From PeH17 sp964414925 (lineage in GTDB: Bacteria; Bacillota; Clostridia; Christensenellales; CAG-138): a DNA stretch of 18,612 nt. Below the pieces are notes generated by a model. The model was not told the DNA's origin, searched no databases, and worked only from the letters and a program-made list of their open reading frames with translations. The stretch lies in assembly GCA_964414925.1 (NCBI GenBank), contig CAYPXV010000022.1, positions 1 through 18,612 of the forward strand, in the 5' to 3' direction. Below are positions 8,234 through 15,242 of this stretch, in pieces; within the stretch, counting starts at the first letter, position 1; each line of letters begins with the position of its first letter. The position numbers and the translations under genes are program-made.

Positions 8234-8674
8234 ATGAGCAACGTGTTTAGGTATTTCGGCATAGATGTCGGAGCTGTACGCATAGGTTTAGCGGTAAGCG
8301 ACGCACTCGGCATAACTGCGCAAGGGATAGAAACTTATGTACGCACCGGTGACGTAGAACGAGACGCAAAAAATATTGTCGAGATTGCAAACAGGTACGC
8401 ACCATGCAGGCTGGTATTCGGTCTACCGAGGAACATGGACGGAAGCTACGGCGAAGCATGTGATAACGTAAAAGCATTTGCGGAAGAGGTACTCAAAAAC
8501 TGGGATGGCGAACATGATTTTTATGATGAGAGGCTCACCACAGTAATAGCGGAAAAGGCCTTATACGAAGCGGAAATGAATTGGAAGAAACGCCGCAAGG
8601 TAGTAGATAAAATGGCGGCACAATTGATATTGCAGGGATATCTTGAATTACACCCGATACGTAACAAGTTATAA
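8234..8674 (+). CDS. ruvX: RuvX/YqgF, putative pre-16S rRNA nuclease
   Basis: RNase H-fold protein that acts in 5' maturation of 16S rRNA; it is related to Holliday junction resolvases, and that older assignment is less well supported. At 146 residues it has normal length. The conserved acidic and substrate motifs are present: GIDVG with Asp11, GLPRNMDGS in the middle, DERLTT and KVVDKMAA with the last catalytic Asp. The ATG lies 8 bases after AAAAAGGAG. It is the first gene of a three-gene transcription unit; the DUF1292 gene follows after 16 bases, an order common in Firmicutes (yrrK-yrzB in Bacillus). The ireB/yrzL gene that often precedes it in those genomes is absent here, replaced by the divergent opp operon. 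Confidence 0.95.
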   Translation: MSNVFRYFGIDVGAVRIGLAVSDALGITAQGIETYVRTGDVERDAKNIVEIANRYAPCRLVFGLPRNMDGSYGEACDNVKAFAEEVLKNWDGEHDFYDERLTTVIAEKALYEAEMNWKKRRKVVDKMAAQLILQGYLELHPIRNKL

Positions 8675-8690
8675 TGAAAGGAAAACAAAG

Positions 8691-8966
8691 ATGGAAGAAT
8701 TTGAAGAAGTATTGCTTATAGATGAAGAAGGCAACGAGGTTGTATTCGAACACATACTTACATTTAATTATGAAGGAAAGAAATTCGGCGCACTGACACC
8801 GAAGGATCAATCGGAGGAAGATGAGAGCGAAATTGTATTTTTGCAAATAGAGCATGACGATGAAGGCGATGTTTACCTGCCTGTAGAGAACGAAGTATTG
8901 CTGGACGAATTATTTGACGAATTCAACGAGCTGATGGACGAGCTTTACGAGGACGACGAGGAATAA
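8691..8966 (+). CDS. DUF1292 (YrzB-like) small acidic protein
   Basis: A 91-residue protein of the DUF1292 family, function unknown. The pattern EVLLIDEEGNEVVFEHIL, then FGALTPKD, IVFLQIEHD and a Glu/Asp-rich tail fits the family. It is extremely acidic: 35 of 91 residues are Asp or Glu, against three Lys and no Arg. I chose the start at 8691 because AAAGGA lies 8 bases before it and the family begins there; an in-frame ATG at 8643 would overlap ruvX and has no ribosome site. Its constant position next to ruvX suggests a link to RNA or ribosome maturation, but this is inference from context only. Confidence 0.9.
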   Translation: MEEFEEVLLIDEEGNEVVFEHILTFNYEGKKFGALTPKDQSEEDESEIVFLQIEHDDEGDVYLPVENEVLLDELFDEFNELMDELYEDDEE

Positions 8967-8986
8967 CGGAACAAGAAAACGAGAGC

Positions 8987-9592
8987 ATGGGAATAATAGA
9001 ATTAATACTTACGGCGATTGCATTATCGATGGATGCAATGGCGGTATCGATATCGTCGGCGATAGCGTACAAGAACGCAAAGCTTCGCAACATAATAATG
9101 ATGGCATTGGCATTTGGCATAGCGCAAGCAGCAATGCCGGCAGCGGGATACTTTATAATACCACTTTTCAGCGCAATATTCGGAAGCGGAGTTGAAGCGT
9201 TTGTAACCGGATTTGACCACTGGATAGCATTCATTCTTCTCGGATTTATAGGCGGAAAGATGATTCTGGAATTTTTCAAGAAGGAAACCGACAGTACCGA
9301 ATCCGAAAATCCGTACACGGCAGGATCGATTATCCTAATGGCAATAGCGACCAGTATAGATGCATTGGCAACGGGAATAGTATTCCGAGGTTTCAATATG
9401 AAAGGGATAGCGCTTGCATTTGCATTTTCCTCAATCGGTATTATAACCTTTGCACTTTCCCTTGTAGGTTCGGGGCTTGGCAAAAAAGTCGGTGCCGTCA
9501 TGGGCGAAAAACTCGAAAAATATTCATCACTTGCCGGCGGAATCGTGCTTATCGGCATTGGTGCAAAGATATTGATAGAACACCTAATTTAA
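8987..9592 (+). CDS. mntP: MntP-type manganese efflux pump
   Basis: Integral membrane protein of the MntP/DUF204 family that exports Mn2+ and protects against manganese overload. It has 201 residues and six predicted membrane helices arranged as two three-helix repeats. Each repeat carries the hallmark acidic motif: LSMDAMAVS with Asp16 and TSIDALATG with Asp125. The family features FDHWIAFILL, GGKMILEF and the terminal GGIVLIGIGAKILIEH are also present. The ATG follows DUF1292 by 20 bases with only a weak GAGAG site, so translation may depend on the upstream gene. No yybP-ykoY manganese riboswitch precedes it, although that element often controls mntP elsewhere. Transport of Mn2+ rather than another metal is assumed from the family. 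Confidence 0.92.
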   Translation: MGIIELILTAIALSMDAMAVSISSAIAYKNAKLRNIIMMALAFGIAQAAMPAAGYFIIPLFSAIFGSGVEAFVTGFDHWIAFILLGFIGGKMILEFFKKETDSTESENPYTAGSIILMAIATSIDALATGIVFRGFNMKGIALAFAFSSIGIITFALSLVGSGLGKKVGAVMGEKLEKYSSLAGGIVLIGIGAKILIEHLI

Positions 9593-9617
9593 TAAAAGTG
9601 AATTCTTTTCACAAATG

Positions 9618-9643
9618 AAAGACCGGGAACGGTCTTTTGTTTT
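9618..9643 (+). terminator. Intrinsic terminator after mntP
   Basis: AAAGACCG-GGAA-CGGTCTTT forms an 8-bp stem with a GGAA tetraloop, followed by TGTTTT after the last stem T's. It sits 25 bases after the mntP stop and ends the ruvX-DUF1292-mntP transcription unit. Confidence 0.9.
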
Positions 9644-9663
9644 GGGAATAAAATATAAAAAGC

Positions 9664-9692
9664 TTGACAAAACAGCAAAATCGGCTTATAAT
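9664..9692 (+). promoter_or_regulatory. Perfect-consensus sigma-A promoter for rho
   Basis: TTGACA (9664-9669), a 17-base spacer and TATAAT (9687-9692) match the housekeeping consensus exactly. The expected transcription start is about 9699, leaving a leader of about 136 bases before rho. Such a strong promoter in front of rho suggests the leader provides negative control, as autogenous control does for rho in other bacteria. Confidence 0.9.
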
Positions 9693-9697
9693 AAGTT

Positions 9698-9802
9698 ATG
9701 ATGAATTCAGTTCGTAAAAACATATTCAGGTTCGACAAAAAAGCGTGGGCCGCAATATTATCATTCTTTACACCGACGGAAAACAAATCTTTTACGAATT
9801 AG
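9698..9802 (+). CDS. Possible 34-residue leader ORF upstream of rho
   Basis: An ATG at 9698 opens a frame of 34 codons ending in TAG at 9800-9802, 33 bases before rho. The peptide begins MMNSVRKNIFRFDKKAW and ends PTENKSFTN: a basic N-terminal half followed by a short hydrophobic segment (AAILSFF). No Shine-Dalgarno site precedes it. The predicted transcription start falls within a base or two of the first ATG or just before the second (9701), so translation would have to be leaderless or weak. E. coli rho is also preceded by a short leader ORF (rhoL, 33 residues), but the peptides are not similar. This may simply be open frame in an untranslated leader. Confidence 0.3.
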   Translation: MMNSVRKNIFRFDKKAWAAILSFFTPTENKSFTN

Positions 9803-9835
9803 GTAGATATTAATGCTCAAAGACGGAGGAATGAA

Positions 9836-11674
9836 ATGACCAGAGAGCAATTATTCATGCAAAGCCTTGAAACTCTACGGGAGATGGCAAAGGCAAAGGG
9901 AGTCAAATCCATAACCAAGTACAGGAAAGCCGAGCTTGTTGATTTAATACTCGGCAATGCTGTAGACGAGAAAAATGAGCCTGCAAGCAATTTTTCACAG
10001 AACATAGACACATCGAAGCAGTACGTTCAATCGAACGAGCAAGCGGGAATGAATGACAATTCAATACCGTTGCAAGCCGATTTAAGGAGCGGGTACTCGC
10101 TCGGTTTCTCGACCCCGCGGCAAAACAATGCGGCGTATCAGCCAAACGGCGGATACCAGCCCAAGCCGCAGCGCCGCAACGACTACGGTGCGCAACAGAA
10201 CATGGTGCGTCCACAGCAGAACAACGGACGCAATTACCGACAGAACGGGTATCAGCAAGGATATCAGAACGGATACCAGCAGCAAGGCAATTACCAACAG
10301 CAGGGCTATCAGAACGGATACCAGCAGCAGAATAATTATCAACAACAGAATAATTATCAGCAGGGTTATCAGAACGGTTATCAACAACAGAACGGATACC
10401 AACAGAATGGGTATATGAACAGGAATCAGCGCAGCGATTCATCGTATTTGGGTGCGGACAGTGCGTCATTGAATCCCGGACTGCATGAGATGTTGGAATC
10501 GGGCGAATGCTTTGAAGTCAAAGGAATGCTTGACATTGTAATCGACGATGACAACAGCTACGGATTTTTGAGGGTAGACGATTACTACAATAATCCCAAC
10601 GACATATATGTATCGAACTCACAGGTTCGACGTTTTCGTTTGCGGACGGGAGATTATGTAACGGGCAAAGCAAGACCTTCAAATGACAACGGTAAATTTG
10701 CCGCAATGATGCTAATAACATCCATAAACGGCAGAGAACCCGAGGAATCGTTCTCCGTAAAAAGGTTTGAGGAATTAACGCCTGTATTCCCCAATTCGAG
10801 ACTGACACTTGAAAATCCGACGCCTGACAATTTGGCGATAAGGCTTATAGATTTACTGTCGCCTATCGGACGCGGACAAAGAGGAATGATCGTGTCCCAA
10901 CCCAAAGCGGGAAAGACAACATTATTAAAGGCAATAGCCCATGGGATAGAGACCAACTACCCCGACATACACCTTATCGTGTTGCTCATAGACGAAAGAC
11001 CCGAGGAGGTCACGGATATGAAACGGTTCATTAAGAGTGAAGTTGTCTATTCTACATTTGATGAACTGCCCGAGCATCATACAAGAGTTGCGGAACTTGT
11101 ACACGGCAAAGCGATGAGGCTTGTAGAGAACGGAGAACACGTCGTTATTTTGATGGACTCGATAACGAGACTTGCAAGAGCATATAATTTAACGATGAAC
11201 TCGACGGGCAAGACATTATCGGGCGGCATGGACCCGGGAGCATTGCATAAGCCCAAACGTTTCTTCGGTTCAGCAAGGAATATTGAAGGTGGCGGAAGTC
11301 TTACAATAATAGCCACGGCTCTGGTAGAGACGGGTTCAAGGATGGATGACATGGTGTACGAGGAATTTAAAGGAACGGGCAACATGGAGGTGCATCTTGA
11401 TCGCAAGCTTTCGGAAAAGAGAATCTTCCCTGCAATCGACATATACAAATCCGGAACACGCAGGGACGACCTGTTATTGAGTAGCGAAGAAAGAGAATGT
11501 GCAAATTCCATTCGCAGAATGTTGTCAAACGGAAATACGCCTGAAGTAACGGAGCAGGTAATCAGTATGTTGGATAAGACAAAAACCAACGCCGAATTCA
11601 TTACCAGATTCAAGTCCTGGATAACGGGATATGAAAAAGACGGATATGTTCTCGGCGGAAAGTCAATCAGATAA
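9836..11674 (+). CDS. rho: Transcription termination factor Rho with Q/N-rich prion-like insertion
   Basis: Hexameric RNA-dependent ATPase/translocase that ends transcription; 612 residues against about 420-430 for the core protein. Residues 1-40 form the N-terminal Rho_N helical domain. Residues 41-215 are a low-complexity insertion, in which 131-195 are 62 of 65 Q, N, Y or G. The cold-shock RNA-binding domain follows at about 222-300 (GFLRVDDYY, RFRLRTGDYV). The ATPase core has Walker A QPKAGKTT at 355-362, DERPEEV at 386-392 with the catalytic Glu, Walker B VVILMDS at 436-442, the Q-loop at about 461-473 (LSGGMDPGALHKP) and GTGNMEVHL followed by the arginine-finger segment SGTRRDD at 539-545. 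ATG at 9836 follows GGAGGA by 5 bases; the ATG at 9831 runs straight into a stop. It is transcribed alone from a perfect promoter. Confidence 0.97.
   Translation: MTREQLFMQSLETLREMAKAKGVKSITKYRKAELVDLILGNAVDEKNEPASNFSQNIDTSKQYVQSNEQAGMNDNSIPLQADLRSGYSLGFSTPRQNNAAYQPNGGYQPKPQRRNDYGAQQNMVRPQQNNGRNYRQNGYQQGYQNGYQQQGNYQQQGYQNGYQQQNNYQQQNNYQQGYQNGYQQQNGYQQNGYMNRNQRSDSSYLGADSASLNPGLHEMLESGECFEVKGMLDIVIDDDNSYGFLRVDDYYNNPNDIYVSNSQVRRFRLRTGDYVTGKARPSNDNGKFAAMMLITSINGREPEESFSVKRFEELTPVFPNSRLTLENPTPDNLAIRLIDLLSPIGRGQRGMIVSQPKAGKTTLLKAIAHGIETNYPDIHLIVLLIDERPEEVTDMKRFIKSEVVYSTFDELPEHHTRVAELVHGKAMRLVENGEHVVILMDSITRLARAYNLTMNSTGKTLSGGMDPGALHKPKRFFGSARNIEGGGSLTIIATALVETGSRMDDMVYEEFKGTGNMEVHLDRKLSEKRIFPAIDIYKSGTRRDDLLLSSEERECANSIRRMLSNGNTPEVTEQVISMLDKTKTNAEFITRFKSWITGYEKDGYVLGGKSIR
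10187..10420 (+). repeat. Imperfect tandem repeats encoding the Q/N/Y/G tract of Rho
   Basis: The DNA repeats units encoding GYQNGYQQQ, with three copies at about 10259-10285, 10304-10330 and 10364-10390, interspersed with NNYQQ and GNYQQ units. Synonymous codons differ between copies (CAG/CAA, TAC/TAT), so the peptide pattern is conserved more than the DNA. That argues for selection on the protein rather than a recent slippage event. Length variation between strains would be expected. Confidence 0.85.
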
Positions 11675-11690
11675 AAGTTAAGGATAAACT

Positions 11691-11725
11691 AAAGTCCCTT
11701 TCGGTTTTATATCGAATGGGACTTT
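11691..11725. terminator. Bidirectional hairpin between convergent rho and rarA
   Basis: AAAGTCCC (11691-11698) pairs with GGGACTTT (11718-11725), and the stem extends inward with one mismatch through TTCG/CGAA-type pairs. It lies 17 bases after rho and 11 after the rarA stop on the other strand. The T runs on both sides are short (part of them within the stem), so efficiency as an intrinsic terminator is uncertain, but position and symmetry fit a shared terminator. Confidence 0.6.
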
Positions 11726-11735
11726 AAATTTGAAA

Positions 11736-13049
11736 TTACTTACGGTTTTTCTCATTTGCTTTTGCATCGTGCTTTGCCTTTATTTTCGATTCCGTACCGA
11801 GTTCACCCGGGCGGTAATAAACGCTGTTTTGGCACGATATCGGCATATAATCCTGTTCAACTTCATGATTGGGGTAATCATGAGGGTATTTGTACCCTAC
11901 TCCATGACCGAGCCTCTCGGCACCTTTATAGGAAGTATCCCTCAGATGAATGGGAACAGGCTCATCCACAGTTTTCTGTGCATCGGCGAATGCTGCGTCA
12001 ACTGCGGCAACGATTGAATTTGATTTCGGACTTTCACAGATAAAGACAATAGCCTGAGCGATACTGAGTCTTGCTTCCGGCATACCTATTAATTCAAGTG
12101 ACTGCGCAGCGGCAACCGCCTGCTGCATAGCGGTCGGATTTGCCATACCGACATCTTCGGAAGCATGGGCAATCAAACGTCTGCAAATGATTCGAGGATC
12201 AAGTCCTGCGTAGATAAGCCTTGCAAACCAGGCAAGAGCCGCATCACTCGAGCCGCCGCGCAAGGATTTACAAAAGGCGGAAATCATATCATACATCTGC
12301 TGTTCGTCGCACTTAATGACCTTTTGCTGAATCGATTCCGCTGCAATTTGAGCGGTAATATGTACTTTACCGTCAACAGGCGATGTGGTTCTGACCGCAA
12401 GTTCGAGAGCATTGAGTGCCGCACGCACATCTCCGTTTGCAATGCGTGCGATATGCTGCATTGCATCATCATCAATTACGGGCTTAAACATACCGAGTCC
12501 CTTTTCGCAATCCGATAAGGCTCTTTGCATTGCCGTAATTATTTCGTCTTCATGTAACGGATAAAACTGAAAAACCCTACAGCGGGAAACAATTGCGCCC
12601 GTCATGCTTATCATGGGATTTTCCGTTGTAGAGCCTATAAATTTAACCGTACCGCTCTCAAGTGCGGGTAAAATCGAGTCGGACTGGGTTTTACTCCAGC
12701 GATGACATTCGTCAAGCAAGAGGAAAGTTTCCCTGCCGTAAAGAGAGCGGTTGCGCTCCGCTTGATTTAAAACTTCCCTCACTTCCTTAACCCCGCTTGT
12801 AACGGCATTAAGCTTAACAAAATCGGAATTTGTCGTATTAGCAATAATGCTTGCAAGCGTGGTTTTACCGCAGCCCGGAGGACCGAAGAAGATCGTGCTT
12901 TGCAGCGAATCGGTTTCGATTGCTCTTCTAAGCAAGCACCCCTTCCCGACTATATGCGCCTGCCCGATAAATTCATCAAGGGTGGTGGGACGCATACGGT
13001 CAGCAAGGGGAGCATTATTCGTTTTAGACCATGAAAAAAGGTCATCCAT
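11736..13049 (-). CDS. rarA: RarA/MgsA replication-associated AAA+ ATPase
   Basis: Clamp-loader-like AAA+ protein that acts at stalled replication forks and in recombination; 437 residues, normal length. Motifs: the N-terminal PLADRMRPTTLDEFIGQ, Walker A GPPGCGKT at 56-63, Walker B LLLDE at 110-114 and sensor 1 STTENP at 140-145. An arginine-finger-type SRCRVF lies at about 155-160, and the C-terminal tetramerisation region ends in the family's YKYPHDYPNHEVEQDYMP. After Walker B the usual IHRFNK is CHRWSK, a mild variation. It starts 4 bases after the prs stop, with only a weak ribosome site within the end of prs, so the two are probably co-transcribed. The C-terminus ends in a short Lys-rich tail. 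Confidence 0.95.
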   Translation of the reverse strand: MDDLFSWSKTNNAPLADRMRPTTLDEFIGQAHIVGKGCLLRRAIETDSLQSTIFFGPPGCGKTTLASIIANTTNSDFVKLNAVTSGVKEVREVLNQAERNRSLYGRETFLLLDECHRWSKTQSDSILPALESGTVKFIGSTTENPMISMTGAIVSRCRVFQFYPLHEDEIITAMQRALSDCEKGLGMFKPVIDDDAMQHIARIANGDVRAALNALELAVRTTSPVDGKVHITAQIAAESIQQKVIKCDEQQMYDMISAFCKSLRGGSSDAALAWFARLIYAGLDPRIICRRLIAHASEDVGMANPTAMQQAVAAAQSLELIGMPEARLSIAQAIVFICESPKSNSIVAAVDAAFADAQKTVDEPVPIHLRDTSYKGAERLGHGVGYKYPHDYPNHEVEQDYMPISCQNSVYYRPGELGTESKIKAKHDAKANEKNRK

Positions 13050-13053
13050 AGAT

Positions 13054-14070
13054 TTATTTACCTAAATCAAGACCCGCAAAAGCCATATCAATAAGCTTTT
13101 TGGGAAGATGCTCGAACATAAAGCTCATCGGCTGGCGTTCGTGAATTGTACGAACCGCTTCCGCAAATAACGGAGCTGCCGATACAACCTTGATCTTGGA
13201 GGAATTAGCCAAAACATCGCTGTTATCAACGGTATCGGTTGTGATAAGTTGCTTTATGGGGCTGTTCTCTATACGCTCAACCGCATCCTGCTTGAGGATT
13301 GCATGGGACAGGAAAGCGTAAACTTCCCTTGCACCCTTATGCATCAAGCCCTGAGAAGCTTTGCACAATGTATTTCCGCTCAAAGTAAAGTCATCGACTA
13401 TCATGCAGACCTTATCATTGACATCACCGATAATTTCCAGTGCATCGGGGTTCTCGTCATGACCTTTACGAACCTTATCGCCTATTGCGACATTGCAGCC
13501 GAGGATATTTGCATATGCTCTTGCACGCTTTGCCGAACCTGCGTCGGGTGAAACGACAACAAGGTCTTCATTGACTATGCCCAAACGCTTTGCATATTCG
13601 CAAAGAATTGAGCTTGCATAAAGGTGATCTACCGGCTTGGTAAAGAAACCCTGTACCTGTGCAGCGTGAAGATCCATCGTTATAACTCTGTCCGCACCGC
13701 ACATTTCAATGGCATCTGCGCATACTCTGCATCTGATGGAAACTCGCGGCTCGTCCTTCTTATCCGCTTTTGCATAGCCGAAATACGGAATTACCGCAGT
13801 TATGGAGTTCGCACTTGCACGCTTAAATGCATCTATCCAAAAGATAAGCTCCATAAATGCATCGTTAGGCTGCTTACCTATTGACTGTACTATATAAACA
13901 TCTTTATCTCTTATGCTCTCGTCTGCACGAACATAAGTGCTTCCTTCTGTAAATATGTGAGTGTACGACTTGCCCGGCTCTACACCGAGGTAATAACACA
14001 TCTTATCTACAAAAGCTTTGCTGGAAGAACCAGCGAAAATTCTTATCTGACCATCATTGGGCAGGCTCAT
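13054..14070 (-). CDS. prs: Ribose-phosphate pyrophosphokinase family protein, divergent
   Basis: Would make PRPP from ribose-5-phosphate and ATP for nucleotide and His/Trp synthesis. At 338 residues it is slightly longer than the usual 310-320. Family landmarks: IFAGSSSKAFVDKM at the N-terminus, RASANSITAVIPYFGYA, the active-site DLHAAQVQGFF (His135), VDHLYA, SPDAGSAKRARAYA and NAVERIENS-like DAVERIENS. Several normally invariant sites differ. FSDGE is FTEGS (40-44), YARQDRK is YAKADKK (99-105), and the PRPP loop DDMIDTAGT is DDFTLSGNT (226-234), losing its third Asp. It may be an alternative class of Prs or a paralogue. It starts after GAAGGGAG with 9-base spacing under its own promoter and is followed by rarA. 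Confidence 0.88.
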   Translation of the reverse strand: MSLPNDGQIRIFAGSSSKAFVDKMCYYLGVEPGKSYTHIFTEGSTYVRADESIRDKDVYIVQSIGKQPNDAFMELIFWIDAFKRASANSITAVIPYFGYAKADKKDEPRVSIRCRVCADAIEMCGADRVITMDLHAAQVQGFFTKPVDHLYASSILCEYAKRLGIVNEDLVVVSPDAGSAKRARAYANILGCNVAIGDKVRKGHDENPDALEIIGDVNDKVCMIVDDFTLSGNTLCKASQGLMHKGAREVYAFLSHAILKQDAVERIENSPIKQLITTDTVDNSDVLANSSKIKVVSAAPLFAEAVRTIHERQPMSFMFEHLPKKLIDMAFAGLDLGK

Positions 14071-14112
14071 GTTGAAAAGCTCCCTTCGTCAACTTTTGCT
14101 TTATTCGACTTC

Positions 14113-14141
14113 ATTATAACAAACATCTACCACACATTCAA
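14113..14141 (-). promoter_or_regulatory. Sigma-A promoter for prs-rarA
   Basis: On the minus strand, TTGAAT (14141-14136), a 17-base spacer and TATAAT (14118-14113). The predicted start near 14106 gives a leader of about 36 bases before prs. Confidence 0.75.
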
Positions 14142-14182
14142 TTAAAATGGTAAAAAAATAAAGTATATTTGGTTTTTATAGG

Positions 14183-14225
14183 TTTTTTCACAAAATTCTG
14201 CTTTGGTTTTTCTTTTGTGAAAAAA
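14183..14225. repeat. 13-bp A/T-rich inverted repeat beside the terminator
   Basis: TTTTTTCACAAAA (14183-14195) and its exact complement (14213-14225) flank a 17-base loop. Its upstream arm on the minus strand contains the U run of the adjacent terminator, so the two structures could compete. Function unclear. Confidence 0.5.
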
Positions 14226-14254
14226 GACAGTCGAACCGGATTACGATTCAACTG
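14220..14254 (-). terminator. Intrinsic terminator of the exported unknown-function gene
   Basis: In the minus-strand RNA, CAGUUGAAUCG (14254-14244) pairs with CGGUUCGACUG (14238-14228) over 11 bp, using two G-U wobbles, with a 5-base loop. UC and a run of six U's follow (14225-14220). The wobbles make it a good hairpin only on this strand. It lies 80 bases after the stop of the gene at 14334. Confidence 0.8.
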
Positions 14255-14333
14255 CCGTTTTGATAAGGTGTTGGTTGTTTGAATTATTTTATTTTTTTAG
14301 TGTAATGTTATCGTTGGTTAACTACTTTTAATT

Positions 14334-15227
14334 TTAATTATTCGACTCAATCAGCGTATTGAAGTAGCTTACAATTTCGCCGATTATCGAGTCACTTATT
14401 TCTTCATCAAGAATAATACCGTTTTCAATGAACTGTTTTGCCGCAGGTGAAGCATCAATTATCGCCCTGAAGTCCTCGCTTGTGCTGTATTGGCATCTTG
14501 CTGCAATAAGCATCGAGATATTCGGACTGAATATTGCTTCCTCGGCATTTACCATCTCATTGATCTTCTGCGCACAGGCAATGGTAAGCGTATCGGACTG
14601 AGCTACGGTAAGGTTATCAAATATTTCCGAATAGCAAATCAGCGATTCGAGATAATGAAATCTTATGCAGCAATTGGTGTCCTTTGACTTTTGATCGTTC
14701 AAGTCATAAAGCTTATAGAGCTTTATGAGACAGTCGGCGGCATCCTTTCTTTTAAGGAGCTCCTGAACTCCGTTGAAGTTTTCCTTAAGCTCCGCTTTGC
14801 CGTCATCGATAGTGTTGAAAGCAAATACGTCTGCCATGAGATTATAGTTCATGCAGTAGAGCAAAAGTTCTTCGGTTGACACGGTACTGAGAATATCCTC
14901 GGAAATCTGTGAAACCTTTCGCATCTCGTCCGCATCTTCCAGCGCAGCCCATTGCTCGGGAGTATCAATCATATTTATATCCGAAACGTATTTTTTATCG
15001 TCGGATTTAATATCGAGATACCCGTCCGGGACGGGGAACCAGAAACCCGCTTCATCGTTTGTTTCCGCATCACTATCTTTTGATGCTCGTTTTTGGTATT
15101 GTTCATACGCTTTACGAGCGTCACGACCAACGGCGGCATAGCCCTTGGGCTGTGCGATTGCCAACGTGGCAACGACGATAGCGACTACGAGACATATGCT
15201 CGAAACAACAATGATACTCTTCTTCAT
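14334..15227 (-). CDS. Exported or membrane-anchored protein of unknown function
   Basis: A 297-residue protein with a basic N-terminus and hydrophobic helix at about 5-25 (a signal peptide or anchor), then a charged, flexible segment to about 60 and a mostly helical domain. Residues 102-167 have the pattern ISEDILSTVSTEEL, CMNYNLMADVFAFN, FNGVQELLKRKDA. I recognise this loosely from other secreted proteins of unknown function in gut Firmicutes and Bacteroidetes, but it has no assigned role. Cys186-Cys187 and several other cysteines lie in the domain. The ATG follows AAGGA by 6 bases. The gene has its own candidate promoter and a good terminator; yunB lies 72 bases upstream on the same strand. 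Naming any function would be a guess. Confidence 0.85.
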   Translation of the reverse strand: MKKSIIVVSSICLVVAIVVATLAIAQPKGYAAVGRDARKAYEQYQKRASKDSDAETNDEAGFWFPVPDGYLDIKSDDKKYVSDINMIDTPEQWAALEDADEMRKVSQISEDILSTVSTEELLLYCMNYNLMADVFAFNTIDDGKAELKENFNGVQELLKRKDAADCLIKLYKLYDLNDQKSKDTNCCIRFHYLESLICYSEIFDNLTVAQSDTLTIACAQKINEMVNAEEAIFSPNISMLIAARCQYSTSEDFRAIIDASPAAKQFIENGIILDEEISDSIIGEIVSYFNTLIESNN

Positions 15228-15242
15228 TTAAAATCCTTCCAT
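15228..15242 (-). other. Possible four-codon upstream ORF
   Basis: ATG GAA GGA TTT TAA (M-E-G-F-stop) ends directly against the ATG of the exported protein gene. It has a better ribosome site (GAAGGAGG at 15258-15251, 8-base spacing) than the downstream gene, whose own AAGGA lies inside it. Ribosomes ending here could restart at once on the main ORF. Alternatively, GAAGGAGG could simply be a stand-by site. Confidence 0.3.

Noticed and set aside
8643..8690. Upstream in-frame start for the DUF1292 gene
   Set aside because: It overlaps ruvX, lacks a ribosome site and adds residues outside the family domain.
8967..8986. yybP-ykoY manganese riboswitch before mntP
   Set aside because: Only 20 bases separate mntP from the DUF1292 gene, too little for the riboswitch, and no match is seen in the operon leader.
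8923..9558. 211-codon frame on the minus strand opposite mntP
   Set aside because: mntP matches its family over its full length; the opposite frame is a low-complexity Ala/Ile/Ser/Pro shadow.
9831..9839. ATG at 9831 as the rho start
   Set aside because: It reads ATG AAA TGA, stopping at once; the ATG at 9836 has the GGAGGA site at suitable distance and opens the full protein.
10187..10420. Tandem repeats that might suggest a CRISPR array or minisatellite
   Set aside because: Repeats are short, contiguous, lack spacers and stay in the rho reading frame, so they are coding repeats.
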